DNA of 64,000 bases. It comes from Kineococcus xinjiangensis. GTDB taxonomy: Bacteria; Actinomycetota; Actinomycetes; Actinomycetales; Kineococcaceae. The position numbers were made by a program, and so were the translations under genes. Where the stretch lies: NCBI RefSeq assembly GCF_002934625.1, contig NZ_PTJD01000006.1:1-64000 (forward strand), written 5' to 3'. This document shows positions 36,559 to 44,093 of the stretch, piece after piece (the first letter of the stretch is position 1; each line of letters opens with the position of its first letter). The notes below the pieces were generated by a model, which was not told the DNA's origin, did not search any database, and saw nothing but the letters and a program-made list of their open reading frames with translations.

Positions 36559-38777
36559 GAGCGCAGGACCTGCCAGACCGATGCGCCGTCCTGCCGGAAG
36601 ACGAGGCGCAGGCCCGGCTGCTGGTCGAGCTCCCGCTGCAGCGCGTAGAAGCGCTCCGGCTGCATCGCGCCGAAGTACTCCAGGTAGCCCGCCTGGCTGG
36701 GCGTGGCCACGAGGTACGGGTTGCCCTCCTGGGTCCGCAGGTACTCGACGACGGCGGCCGCGTCGGGGCTGCTCTGGAACTCCTCGGACACGAACGCGGT
36801 CGGGCTCGTCTCCGACTGGAGGGGGTAGTCGAGGTAGCGCTCGTCGATGCGGCTCGGGGAGTTGGGGGCCAGGCCGATCATCTCGGTGCCCGGGGCCGCG
36901 TTGGCGTAGAACCACTCGGCCGCCGCGACGTCGGCGGGCACCACCCGGTTCACCCGCTCCTGGCCCAGGTACGCGGGCAGGAAGAGCGCCGTCAGCACGG
37001 CCGCCCCCGCCACCGTCGCGACGGGGCGCAGGCCGGCACCGAGGCGCTCGAGGCCGGCGACGGCGGCCCGGGCCACGGAGAAGGCGAGGAACGGCAGCGC
37101 GTACAGGTAGGTGCGGAGCTGGCCCTCGCCGCCGTAGTCCTGCGCCAGGAGCACGAGCGCCGGGGCGAAGGCACCGACGAGCGCGATCCGCGACGCCACG
37201 GAGCGCCGGCCGGTGAGCAGGGCCCAGCCGCCGCCCACCGCGAACATGCCGAAGTAGAGGACGTAGACGGTGGCCCGGCGGAAGACCACCCCCTCCATCG
37301 GCTCGTAGCGCGAGAGCACGTCCGCGGAGGAGCCGTCGAGCGGGTTGAAGCTGAACAGCGAGTACGGGCTCTGCGCGAGGTATGGCCACGCGAGCGCGAG
37401 CCAGGCCACCTCCAGGACCGCGAAGGCGACGACCAGCCACCACGCCCGCCAGCGCAGGAGCGCGGTCAGGACGAAGAGGACGAGCAGGACGACCACCGGC
37501 GTGAGCTGGTGCGTCGTCATCGTGCCGATCCAGATCAGCGCGGCACCGGCGGCGAGCAGCGCCCGCTCGCGGCCGGAGCTGCTGCTGTCGCGGTGGAGGG
37601 CCCCGCCCGCGCGGTGGGCGCGGACCAGGACCGCGATGAGCACGATGCCGAGGAAGAAGGCGAGCGGCTGCGGCGCGAAGTAGTCCTGCCCCACCCAGAT
37701 CGTCAGCGCGAAGACGAGCGTGGCCAGCCGGACGGTGCGGGCGTCGCGGGTCAGCGACCGCGCCAGGTACCACACCGCCGACGCGTTGAGGATCTCGAAG
37801 AAGGGCGGTGCCCAGCGGGCCGCGGTGCGGACGTCGAGCGAGGCCGCGGACGTGAACCACTCGGCCGCCGCGAAGAATCCGGGCCAGTTGTAGTAGATGT
37901 CGCGCAGGCGGGGCAGTTCGTTCGCGGCGCGGATGTACTCCACGACGCCGATGTGCTTGAACGTCCAGGTGTAGCGCGGCATGTCGTACGCGACGGCGGG
38001 CGTCGCGTGCAGGATGAGGACGATGCCCGCGATCGCGGCCCAGAAGGCCCCGCGGTGCCTCGCCGGGTGCAGGGCGGTCACCGCCGCGACGGCGACGCAG
38101 ATCGCCAGGGCGACGTACCAGAGGAGCGGCACCGCGGCGAGGAGGCCGTAGCCGTTGAGCCGGTCCAGGTCCACGCCGCCGAGGGACAGCGCCCACAGGG
38201 CGAGCGCAACGGCCACGCCCACCGCGCCTGCCCACGTCGTCCACCGCGCCGTCGGGCCACCGCGGCCGTCGGCGGCGGCACCGGCCCCGCCGGGTGCGGG
38301 ACGGACCTCGCGCGGCGGGGCGCCGTCGTGGTGCGCGGTGTCGAGGTGGGGGGCGTCGTGGTGCGCGGCGCCGCCCACGCCGACCGCCTGGCGGGCCGCC
38401 ACCGGGCGCAGGGCGGCGTGGTCACCGTGCGGCGCCTCCCCTGCCGCGTCCGGCGAGGGGCGGCGCAGGAGGACGGCCGCAGCGGCGGCCAGGGCCGTCC
38501 CGAGGGTGATCGCCGCGGGTGCGTCCAGGCCGAGCGCGATGGCCAGCTGGGACAGCGCGGCGAGCCCGGCCAGCCCGAGCGCGGCGTTGACCGCTCCGGG
38601 GAGGAGGTGGTCGTTGCGGCCGCCCGCGACGTAGCGCACGGCGGCGCCGAGCAGCCACGCCCAGAACGCCGCGACGGCGACCGCCCGCAGGGGCGCTGGG
38701 GCTGGCAGGACCAGCGAGAGGGCGACCAGGCCGAGAGCGGTCGCCACGGCGAGGCGCGGCCACGAGCTGGGGGTCAT
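36555..38777 (-). CDS. Large polytopic membrane protein (polymerase or GT-C candidate)
   Basis: A 740-residue integral membrane protein with about 13-15 predicted helices. After the fourth helix a His/Asp-rich hydrophilic loop (about 115-180, with HGDH, AAHHDAPHLDTAHHD) precedes further helices. The motifs YDMPRYTWTFKHIGVVEYIR and DIYYNWPGFFAAAEWF resemble the acidic extracytoplasmic loops of GT-C enzymes. The last ~125 residues are soluble (AAEWFYANAAPGTEMIGLAPNSP onward) and should face outside. I cannot place it in a named family; Wzy-like polymerase or GT-C transferase are the main options. First gene of the minus-strand operon with the flippase and a GT. Confidence 0.75.
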   Translation of the reverse strand: MTPSSWPRLAVATALGLVALSLVLPAPAPLRAVAVAAFWAWLLGAAVRYVAGGRNDHLLPGAVNAALGLAGLAALSQLAIALGLDAPAAITLGTALAAAAAVLLRRPSPDAAGEAPHGDHAALRPVAARQAVGVGGAAHHDAPHLDTAHHDGAPPREVRPAPGGAGAAADGRGGPTARWTTWAGAVGVAVALALWALSLGGVDLDRLNGYGLLAAVPLLWYVALAICVAVAAVTALHPARHRGAFWAAIAGIVLILHATPAVAYDMPRYTWTFKHIGVVEYIRAANELPRLRDIYYNWPGFFAAAEWFTSAASLDVRTAARWAPPFFEILNASAVWYLARSLTRDARTVRLATLVFALTIWVGQDYFAPQPLAFFLGIVLIAVLVRAHRAGGALHRDSSSSGRERALLAAGAALIWIGTMTTHQLTPVVVLLVLFVLTALLRWRAWWLVVAFAVLEVAWLALAWPYLAQSPYSLFSFNPLDGSSADVLSRYEPMEGVVFRRATVYVLYFGMFAVGGGWALLTGRRSVASRIALVGAFAPALVLLAQDYGGEGQLRTYLYALPFLAFSVARAAVAGLERLGAGLRPVATVAGAAVLTALFLPAYLGQERVNRVVPADVAAAEWFYANAAPGTEMIGLAPNSPSRIDERYLDYPLQSETSPTAFVSEEFQSSPDAAAVVEYLRTQEGNPYLVATPSQAGYLEYFGAMQPERFYALQRELDQQPGLRLVFRQDGASVWQVLRS

Positions 38778-38835
38778 CGGTCAAGGCTCCCGTCATGCTG
38801 TCGCCCGGACAGCAGGGTGCAGTCCCGGCGCCCAG

Positions 38836-38894
38836 GGTCAGCGTGCTGACCTCGGGCCCGGGCTGCGCTGCCGGGCTGCCGGTCCACGGACCGG
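38836..38894 (-). repeat. Two 16-base dyads in the leader of the membrane protein gene
   Basis: GGTCAGC/GCTGACC (38836-38851) and CCGGTCC/GGACCGG (38879-38894) are both 7-base perfect inverted repeats with 2-base loops, 27 bases apart. They lie 59-117 bases upstream of the start of the 740-residue membrane protein gene, in a 427-base divergent gap (38778-39204). They could be operators or leader RNA hairpins. The rest of the gap shows only the -10 box near 39192. Confidence 0.35.
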
Positions 38895-39191
38895 GCCTGC
38901 TCGTTCTGTGGGCTCGTCGACTGCGGTGAAGCGGCCCCGATTGTGGCACGAGCCCGGCGCCCGGCCCGAAGGCCCATGATCGTGTCGAGGCGCCGGGCCA
39001 CCGCCGAGACCGCGTGGCACCGTCGCTACGGTCCGCAACACCCGCGCTCCGTTCGGGTGAAGCTGTTCGAGCGAGGCCGACTCCCCCACCGTCCCCCGAG
39101 AGCACGAATCACGCTCGCCGATCACGAAACGGCCTCCCCGGGTCCCGTCGAACCGGTCCACAAGCCGTCCGGGGGGCGGTTCTCCGGCGGG

Positions 39192-39197
39192 TACGCT
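39192..39197 (+). promoter_or_regulatory. Candidate -10 box for a leaderless GT gene
   Basis: TACGCT ends 7 bases before the ATG at 39205. There is no RBS in the gap. The -35 region is GC-rich and not recognisable. Confidence 0.45.
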
Positions 39198-39204
39198 CGC
39201 GTCC

Positions 39205-39996
39205 ATGCTGAACGGCCTCATCTGCGTCATCGCCGCCTACGGGGAGGTGCCGATGACGCAGAGCGTCGTGCGCGCGTGCTCGCTGGAGCTGGCGCCCGGC
39301 CACACGGTCGTCGTCGACAACAAGGGCGACTACGAGGCCATCGGCGACGAAGTCGTCCTGTCCCGCGGGCAGAAGCTCGGCTGGCTGGGCGGATCGAACG
39401 TCGGGATGGCGCACGCCTTCGAGGTGCTGCACGCGTCGGCCGTCGTCCTGATGAACAACGACGTCACGCTCTCCCGCGGCTTCTTCGCCGGCATGGCAGC
39501 CGCCGCCGCCAGCTCCGAGCAGGTCGGGGTGGTCGCCCCCTGCTACGACGACAGCTTCAAGAGCCAGCACCGGTACTGGACGGGCCCGGCGGCGCGGTTC
39601 CCCGCCCAGCAGCGCGACGAGGAGGTCCGCCTCGTCGACGGGACGAGCATGCTCATCACCCGGCGCTGCCACGAGCTGGTCGGGCCGCTCGACGCGCTGC
39701 ACTTCGGCCGCTACGGCTGGGGCGCGACAGCCGACTACTGCGCCCGGACCTCCGCGGTCGGCCTGAAGGTCCTCGTGACCCGCAGGGCGTACCTGAACCA
39801 CGCGCGGGCCGTGACGGCGGGTGCGCTGTCCAACCGCTACTACAGCGACGCCGAGGCGGAGATGGAAGCCGGGCTCTGCGCGAAGTACGGCCCGGACTGG
39901 CGCCACAGCCTCGGCTACGGGCGCGACGGGTCCGGAACGGGCACGCTGCTCGACAGGGCCTACTACGCCGTCCGCCGCCTGAGCAGGCGGTGCTGA
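39205..39996 (+). CDS. GT2-like glycosyltransferase
   Basis: Probable sugar transferase of 263 residues, short for GT2. It has LICVIAAYGE at the N-terminus, HTVVVDNKGDYEAI, the loop LGWLGGSNVGMAHAFEVL and VVLMNNDVTLSRGF, where NND plays the role of DXD as in rhamnosyltransferase-like GT2 enzymes. It also has FGRYGWGATADYCARTSAVGLKVLV for the acceptor side. The ATG appears leaderless. Its stop is followed 4 bases later by the GTG/ATG region of the malectin-GH16 gene, so these are co-transcribed, tying a transferase to a hydrolase. Confidence 0.82.
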   Translation: MLNGLICVIAAYGEVPMTQSVVRACSLELAPGHTVVVDNKGDYEAIGDEVVLSRGQKLGWLGGSNVGMAHAFEVLHASAVVLMNNDVTLSRGFFAGMAAAAASSEQVGVVAPCYDDSFKSQHRYWTGPAARFPAQQRDEEVRLVDGTSMLITRRCHELVGPLDALHFGRYGWGATADYCARTSAVGLKVLVTRRAYLNHARAVTAGALSNRYYSDAEAEMEAGLCAKYGPDWRHSLGYGRDGSGTGTLLDRAYYAVRRLSRRC

Positions 39997-40000
39997 GCGG

Positions 40001-41416
40001 ATGCCGGAGGCACCGCGGGGACAGACGCCGGCGCGCTCGGGCGAGGAGGACGACGAGCAGCGGTCGCTCCGGGGAACCGGCGCGGACCGCGACGCCTCCC
40101 CCGATGCCGGCACGGCCCCCCCGGAGTCCGCGGCCCGGTCCATGACCCCTCCGGACCGCGGGGCGGTGACGCGCGAGGGCTCCGCCCCGCGCCCGTCCCG
40201 CTGGATCCTCGCGGCGATCGCGGTCGCCGCGGTCGCCGCGCTGGTGATCGCCCTCGTGGTGGGCCGCGGCGGCGAGGATCCGCCCGCCGGTGTGGACCCG
40301 GGCGTCGAGGACCCCCGCATCGCGATCAACGCCGGGGGCGAGGAGGTCACCGCCGGGGACCTCTCCTACGGGGCCGACGCCCACGCCGAGGGCGGGCGCA
40401 CGTCCAGCGCGACGGTGTCGAGCGACCGGGAGGACGCCGAGGTCTTCTCCGATGTCCGCGTGGGGGCGACGGGCTACAGCGTGCCCGTTCCCGACGGGAC
40501 GTACGAGGTCACGTTCCAGACGCTGGAGAACTACTGGACCGAGCCCGGCCGGCGCGTCTTCGACGTCACGCTGGAGGGGCTCGAGGTCCTCGCCGACTTC
40601 GACCCGTTCCTGGCGGCCGGTGGCAAGGACGAACCGATCACCCGCACCCTCCGCACCACCGTGACCGACGGCAGCATCGACCTGGAGTTCGACGCGGACC
40701 AGGACCAGTCGATCATCGCCGGCCTCGTCGTCACTCCCCAGGACGGCGGGCTGGCGCGGACCGCGGGCACCGCCTGGGAGCAGGTCTTCTTCGACGACTT
40801 CGGCTCGGGCCTCGACGACGAGCACTGGTGGCGCTACGGCGGAATCGCCACCGCCTCGGGCTCCCCCTACTCCCAGGAGGGCGTCGAGGTCGTCGACGGG
40901 AACCTGGTCCTGACCTCCCGCAGGGGTGCCGACGGCGTCTGGCGCGGCGCCGGTGTCGGCTCGCGCCTGAACCAGACGTACGGACGCTGGACGGTGCGCG
41001 CGCGCGGAGAGCGCGGCCACGGGATCACGATGGTCTTCCTGCTGTGGCCGACCATCGGGAACTGGCCGCCGGAGATCGACTTCGCCGAGGACAACGCCGA
41101 GGACCGGGACATGATGTCGGCCACGGTGCACTTCGAGAACGGCGTCAAGGTCCACCACGAGCGGGAGATCGACTCCACCCAGTGGCACGACTACACCGTG
41201 GAGTGGACCCCCGGCGAGACCCGCTTCCTGATCGACGGTGAGCTCTGGGCCACCGTGGTGGACGGGCGCGTGCCCTCGGAGCCGATGCGCCTGGGCCTGC
41301 AGTCGGAGGCGTGGCTGGAGGGCACGGACTTCTTCCACCCGATCGACGAGACCACCCCCGCCGAGGTCCGGGTCTTCATCGACTCCGTCACCGTCGAGAC
41401 CCGCGCGGGCTCCTGA
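40001..41416 (+). CDS. Membrane-anchored malectin-GH16 glycoside hydrolase
   Basis: The 471-residue protein has a 66-residue acidic, disordered cytoplasmic tail, one transmembrane helix (about 68-88), a malectin-type sugar-binding domain (106-246: IAINAGGEE, TYEVTFQTLENYW, RRVFDVTLEG) and a GH16 domain (262-468). The catalytic EIDFAE is at 358-363. Topology should be a type II anchor with both domains outside. Malectin binds gluco-oligosaccharides in eukaryotes, so a glucan-like ligand is plausible but inferred. It follows the GT gene by 4 bases and precedes the two-malectin paralog by 274 bases. Confidence 0.9.
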   Translation: MPEAPRGQTPARSGEEDDEQRSLRGTGADRDASPDAGTAPPESAARSMTPPDRGAVTREGSAPRPSRWILAAIAVAAVAALVIALVVGRGGEDPPAGVDPGVEDPRIAINAGGEEVTAGDLSYGADAHAEGGRTSSATVSSDREDAEVFSDVRVGATGYSVPVPDGTYEVTFQTLENYWTEPGRRVFDVTLEGLEVLADFDPFLAAGGKDEPITRTLRTTVTDGSIDLEFDADQDQSIIAGLVVTPQDGGLARTAGTAWEQVFFDDFGSGLDDEHWWRYGGIATASGSPYSQEGVEVVDGNLVLTSRRGADGVWRGAGVGSRLNQTYGRWTVRARGERGHGITMVFLLWPTIGNWPPEIDFAEDNAEDRDMMSATVHFENGVKVHHEREIDSTQWHDYTVEWTPGETRFLIDGELWATVVDGRVPSEPMRLGLQSEAWLEGTDFFHPIDETTPAEVRVFIDSVTVETRAGS

Positions 41417-41690
41417 CCGGCGCCCGCCGGGCGGCGGGCGGCGGTCCTCGACCTTCCCCGAGCGGTTGGACCACCCGCTCCGGGGCCCGCACAGCGCCCT
41501 GGACCGGCCCTCTCGTCACACGGAGTCATGGCCGAAAGGTGCGCATCCTCCCGTTCGGCGGAATTGGCCCCGCGAATAGCAGCCCTGAGTTTTCCGGGAG
41601 AGTCCTTCGAGTGCCTTCGCTCAAGAGCGGCATGAGCCGGGACGAGGAATGTAGGGAAGGGTCCCCCGGTCTCTCACGAAACGGTCCATC

Positions 41691-43355
41691 ATGCGCTTGC
41701 TCGGTTTCTTCACCACGGCGGTGGCCACCACCGTCGCCACTTCCTGCTTGATCGTCCAGCCGGTCGCAGCCACCACCAGCACGAGCGGCCCCATCGCCCT
41801 CAACGCCGGTGGCGGGGCCGTCACCGCCTCGGGTGTCGCCTACTCCGCAGACGCCTTCAACCTCGGCGGCTGGGGCTCTACCGCGACGCTTCCCACGGGC
41901 ACCACCGACGCCGCCGTGCACTCGAAGGTGCGGGTCGGCTCGAGCGGCTACAGCGTCCCCGTGACCAACGGCACGTACCACGTCACGCTCCAGACGGTGG
42001 AGAACTACTGGACCGAGGCCGGCAAGCGGGTCTTCGACGTGAACCTCGAGGGCAAGCAGGTCCTCGCGGCCTTCGACCCGTTCGCCGCGGCGGGCGGGAA
42101 GGGCGTGCCGATCAACCGCACGTTCGAGGTGAGCGTGGCCGACGGGAAGCTCGACCTCGGGCTGAAGGCCATCGTCAACAACACCATCGTCTCCGGCCTG
42201 GTCATCGCCCCGTACACCCCGGCCCCGACGACCGGCTCCACCGAGGACGTCAACTCCACGATCGCGGTCAACACCGGCGGCGGGTTCACCACCACCTCCG
42301 GCATCACGTACATGGCCGACAGCTACGGCAACGGCGGACGCAACGCCACCGCCGCGGTCCCGGCCGGCACCACCGACTTCGAGGTCTACTCCAAGATTCG
42401 CGTCGGATCGACCGGTTACACGGTGCCCGTGACCAACGGCACCTACGAGGTCCGGTTCCAGACGCTGGAGAACTACTGGAGCGCCCCCGGCAAGCGTGTC
42501 TTCGACGTCAGCCTGGAGGGCAAGCCCGTCCTGACCGCGTTCGACCCCTTCGTCGCGGCCGGCGCCAAGAACACGCCGATCACCCGCACCTTCGAGGTCG
42601 GCGTCACCGACGGCTGGCTGAACCTCGGCCTGCACAGCCGCATCGACTCCACCGTGATCGCCGGCCTCGTCGTCATCCCGAAGGTGGCCGCCGGGACCGC
42701 CCCCGCGCCCTCCACGTTCAAGCTGCAGTCCTTCGAGGGCTTCGACAGCACCCTCAACGACACCATGTGGTGGCGCTACGGCGGTGTGGCCACCGCCTCC
42801 GGCTCCCCCTACGCCTCCTCCGGTGTCAGCGTCACCGGCGGCAACCTGGTCCTGACCTCCCGCAAGGGCACTGACGGTGTCTGGCGCGGCGCCGGTGTCG
42901 GTCACCGCGTGAACCAGACCTACGGGCGCTGGACGATGCGGGCCCGCGCCGAGAAGGGCCGCGGGATCACCATGGTGGCGCTGCTCTGGCCGACCGCCGG
43001 CGGCTGGCCGCCGGAGATCGACTTCGCCGAGGACAACGGCGGCGACCGCGACATGATGTCGGCCACGGCCCACTTCGCCGACCACACCCGCAAGCACTCC
43101 GAGACGGCGATCGACTCCACCCAGTGGCACGACTACGCCGTCGAGTGGACCCCCGGTCAGATCAAGTACCTGATCGACGGCAAGGTGTGGGCGGCCGTCG
43201 CCGACTCGCGGGTCCCGAGCCAGGCCATGCGCCTGGGCATCCAGTCGGAGGCGTGGGTCAAGGGCACGAACTGGATCTACCCGATCGACGCGACCACCCC
43301 CAGCCAGGTCCGCATCTACGTGGACTCCGTGAAGGTCGAGACGTTCCTCGGCTGA
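41691..43355 (+). CDS. Secreted GH16 hydrolase with two malectin domains
   Basis: The 554-residue protein has a signal peptide (MRLLGFFTTAVATTVATSCL, cleavage probably near Ala27) and two malectin-type domains (about 34-175 and 187-332). Each domain carries the NGTY and ENYW motifs and the (K/R)RVFDV-type strand. A GH16 domain (345-552) follows, with EIDFAE at 442-447. The Cys at 19 lies within the hydrophobic core and is not a convincing lipobox. It shares the IDSTQWHDY and VEWTPGQIKYLIDGK blocks with the other two GH16 proteins. The 274-base upstream gap shows no convincing promoter. A strong terminator follows it. Confidence 0.92.
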   Translation: MRLLGFFTTAVATTVATSCLIVQPVAATTSTSGPIALNAGGGAVTASGVAYSADAFNLGGWGSTATLPTGTTDAAVHSKVRVGSSGYSVPVTNGTYHVTLQTVENYWTEAGKRVFDVNLEGKQVLAAFDPFAAAGGKGVPINRTFEVSVADGKLDLGLKAIVNNTIVSGLVIAPYTPAPTTGSTEDVNSTIAVNTGGGFTTTSGITYMADSYGNGGRNATAAVPAGTTDFEVYSKIRVGSTGYTVPVTNGTYEVRFQTLENYWSAPGKRVFDVSLEGKPVLTAFDPFVAAGAKNTPITRTFEVGVTDGWLNLGLHSRIDSTVIAGLVVIPKVAAGTAPAPSTFKLQSFEGFDSTLNDTMWWRYGGVATASGSPYASSGVSVTGGNLVLTSRKGTDGVWRGAGVGHRVNQTYGRWTMRARAEKGRGITMVALLWPTAGGWPPEIDFAEDNGGDRDMMSATAHFADHTRKHSETAIDSTQWHDYAVEWTPGQIKYLIDGKVWAAVADSRVPSQAMRLGIQSEAWVKGTNWIYPIDATTPSQVRIYVDSVKVETFLG

Positions 43356-43438
43356 TGACCTGCCGGTGATCCACCGCCGCACCGGCCTCCGCTGACGCCC
43401 CGCCCCCCGCGGGACGGCAGCGGGGCCGCTGCGGCGAC

Positions 43439-43483
43439 GACGGCCAGGGTGTGAGCAGCAGCGCTGCTCACACCCTGGCCGTC
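43439..43483. terminator. Strong bidirectional terminator (21-bp perfect hairpin)
   Basis: A perfect 21-base inverted repeat (43439-43459 and 43463-43483) with a 3-base loop lies 84 bases after the stop of the GH16 gene and 79 bases from the end of the convergent membrane protein gene. It marks the right end of the polysaccharide region. Confidence 0.85.
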
Positions 43484-43501
43484 TCCGTTCCCGCCGGCAC
43501 C

Positions 43502-43559
43502 CCGCACCGGTTCGAACCCCGCACGACTGCGAACACCGCACGGTTTCGAATCCCGTACG
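43502..43559. repeat. Pair of 24-base direct repeats around TTCGAA
   Basis: Two copies at 43502-43525 and 43536-43559 match at 20 of 24 positions and share CCGCAC, TTCGAA and CCCG. They lie between the strong terminator and the end of the membrane protein gene. The core looks like a tRNA T-loop, but no tRNA fold is possible. Confidence 0.4.
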
Positions 43560-43561
43560 GT

Positions 43562-44074
43562 TCAGGTCTCGCGCGGCGCCTCCAGTTCGTCCTGCGCCCT
43601 CCGCGACCGGGACCCCTCCTGCACCCACTCCGCGACGGACTCGCCGAACGTCCGCACGAACACCACGCCGACCAGCAGCAGCGGCCAGGACAGCGCCACG
43701 CCCCAGGCGCGCGGCAGCACCCGCTGCCCGTCGACGCCGGCGGGCAGCAGTGCCGCGGTGGCCACGGCGAGGGCCGCTCCCAGGAGTGCACCCAGCACCG
43801 CGGCGGCCAGCGTGCGCAGCGGCCGGGTGCCGGGGCGGCGCAGCACACGCAGCGCGGCGGCGGAGCCGAGCAGTCCGCCGAGGACGGCCAGGGCCCCGTC
43901 GCGGGCCGCGTCGAGGGATCCCCGGGTCAGGTGCGGCTCGCCGCCCAGCCAGCCGGGGGGGTCGTGCGTGATCGCCCACCAGGCCGCTCCGACGAGCGGT
44001 CCCGCGCCCACCTGCACCAGGAGGACGGTGCGGGCCGCGCGCGCCGGACGGGCCACCCGGGCGCGCCGCATCAC
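43562..44074 (-). CDS. Hypothetical membrane protein downstream of dnaE
   Basis: A 170-residue protein with about four hydrophobic helices (near 17-36, 62-80, 85-110 and 125-145), a basic N-terminus MMRRARVARPARAARTV and a hydrophilic tail. I do not recognise the family. It starts 19 bases after the dnaE stop on the same strand, so it is probably the last gene of that transcript. No motif suggests function. The conserved HDPPGW loop between helices 1 and 2 faces out or in depending on topology, which the basic N-terminus predicts to be cytoplasm first. Confidence 0.65.
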   Translation of the reverse strand: MMRRARVARPARAARTVLLVQVGAGPLVGAAWWAITHDPPGWLGGEPHLTRGSLDAARDGALAVLGGLLGSAAALRVLRRPGTRPLRTLAAAVLGALLGAALAVATAALLPAGVDGQRVLPRAWGVALSWPLLLVGVVFVRTFGESVAEWVQEGSRSRRAQDELEAPRET

Positions 44075-44093
44075 CGGTCCCCCGCCGGGTGCA

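Noticed and set aside
41417-41690. Possible riboswitch (cyclic di-AMP or di-GMP class) before the two-malectin GH16 gene
   Set aside because: The expected conserved blocks of those riboswitches are not visible; the region shows no clear promoter either.
43502-43559. tRNA gene suggested by GGTTCGAAC-like strings
   Set aside because: No acceptor stem, D arm or anticodon arm can be formed around either copy.
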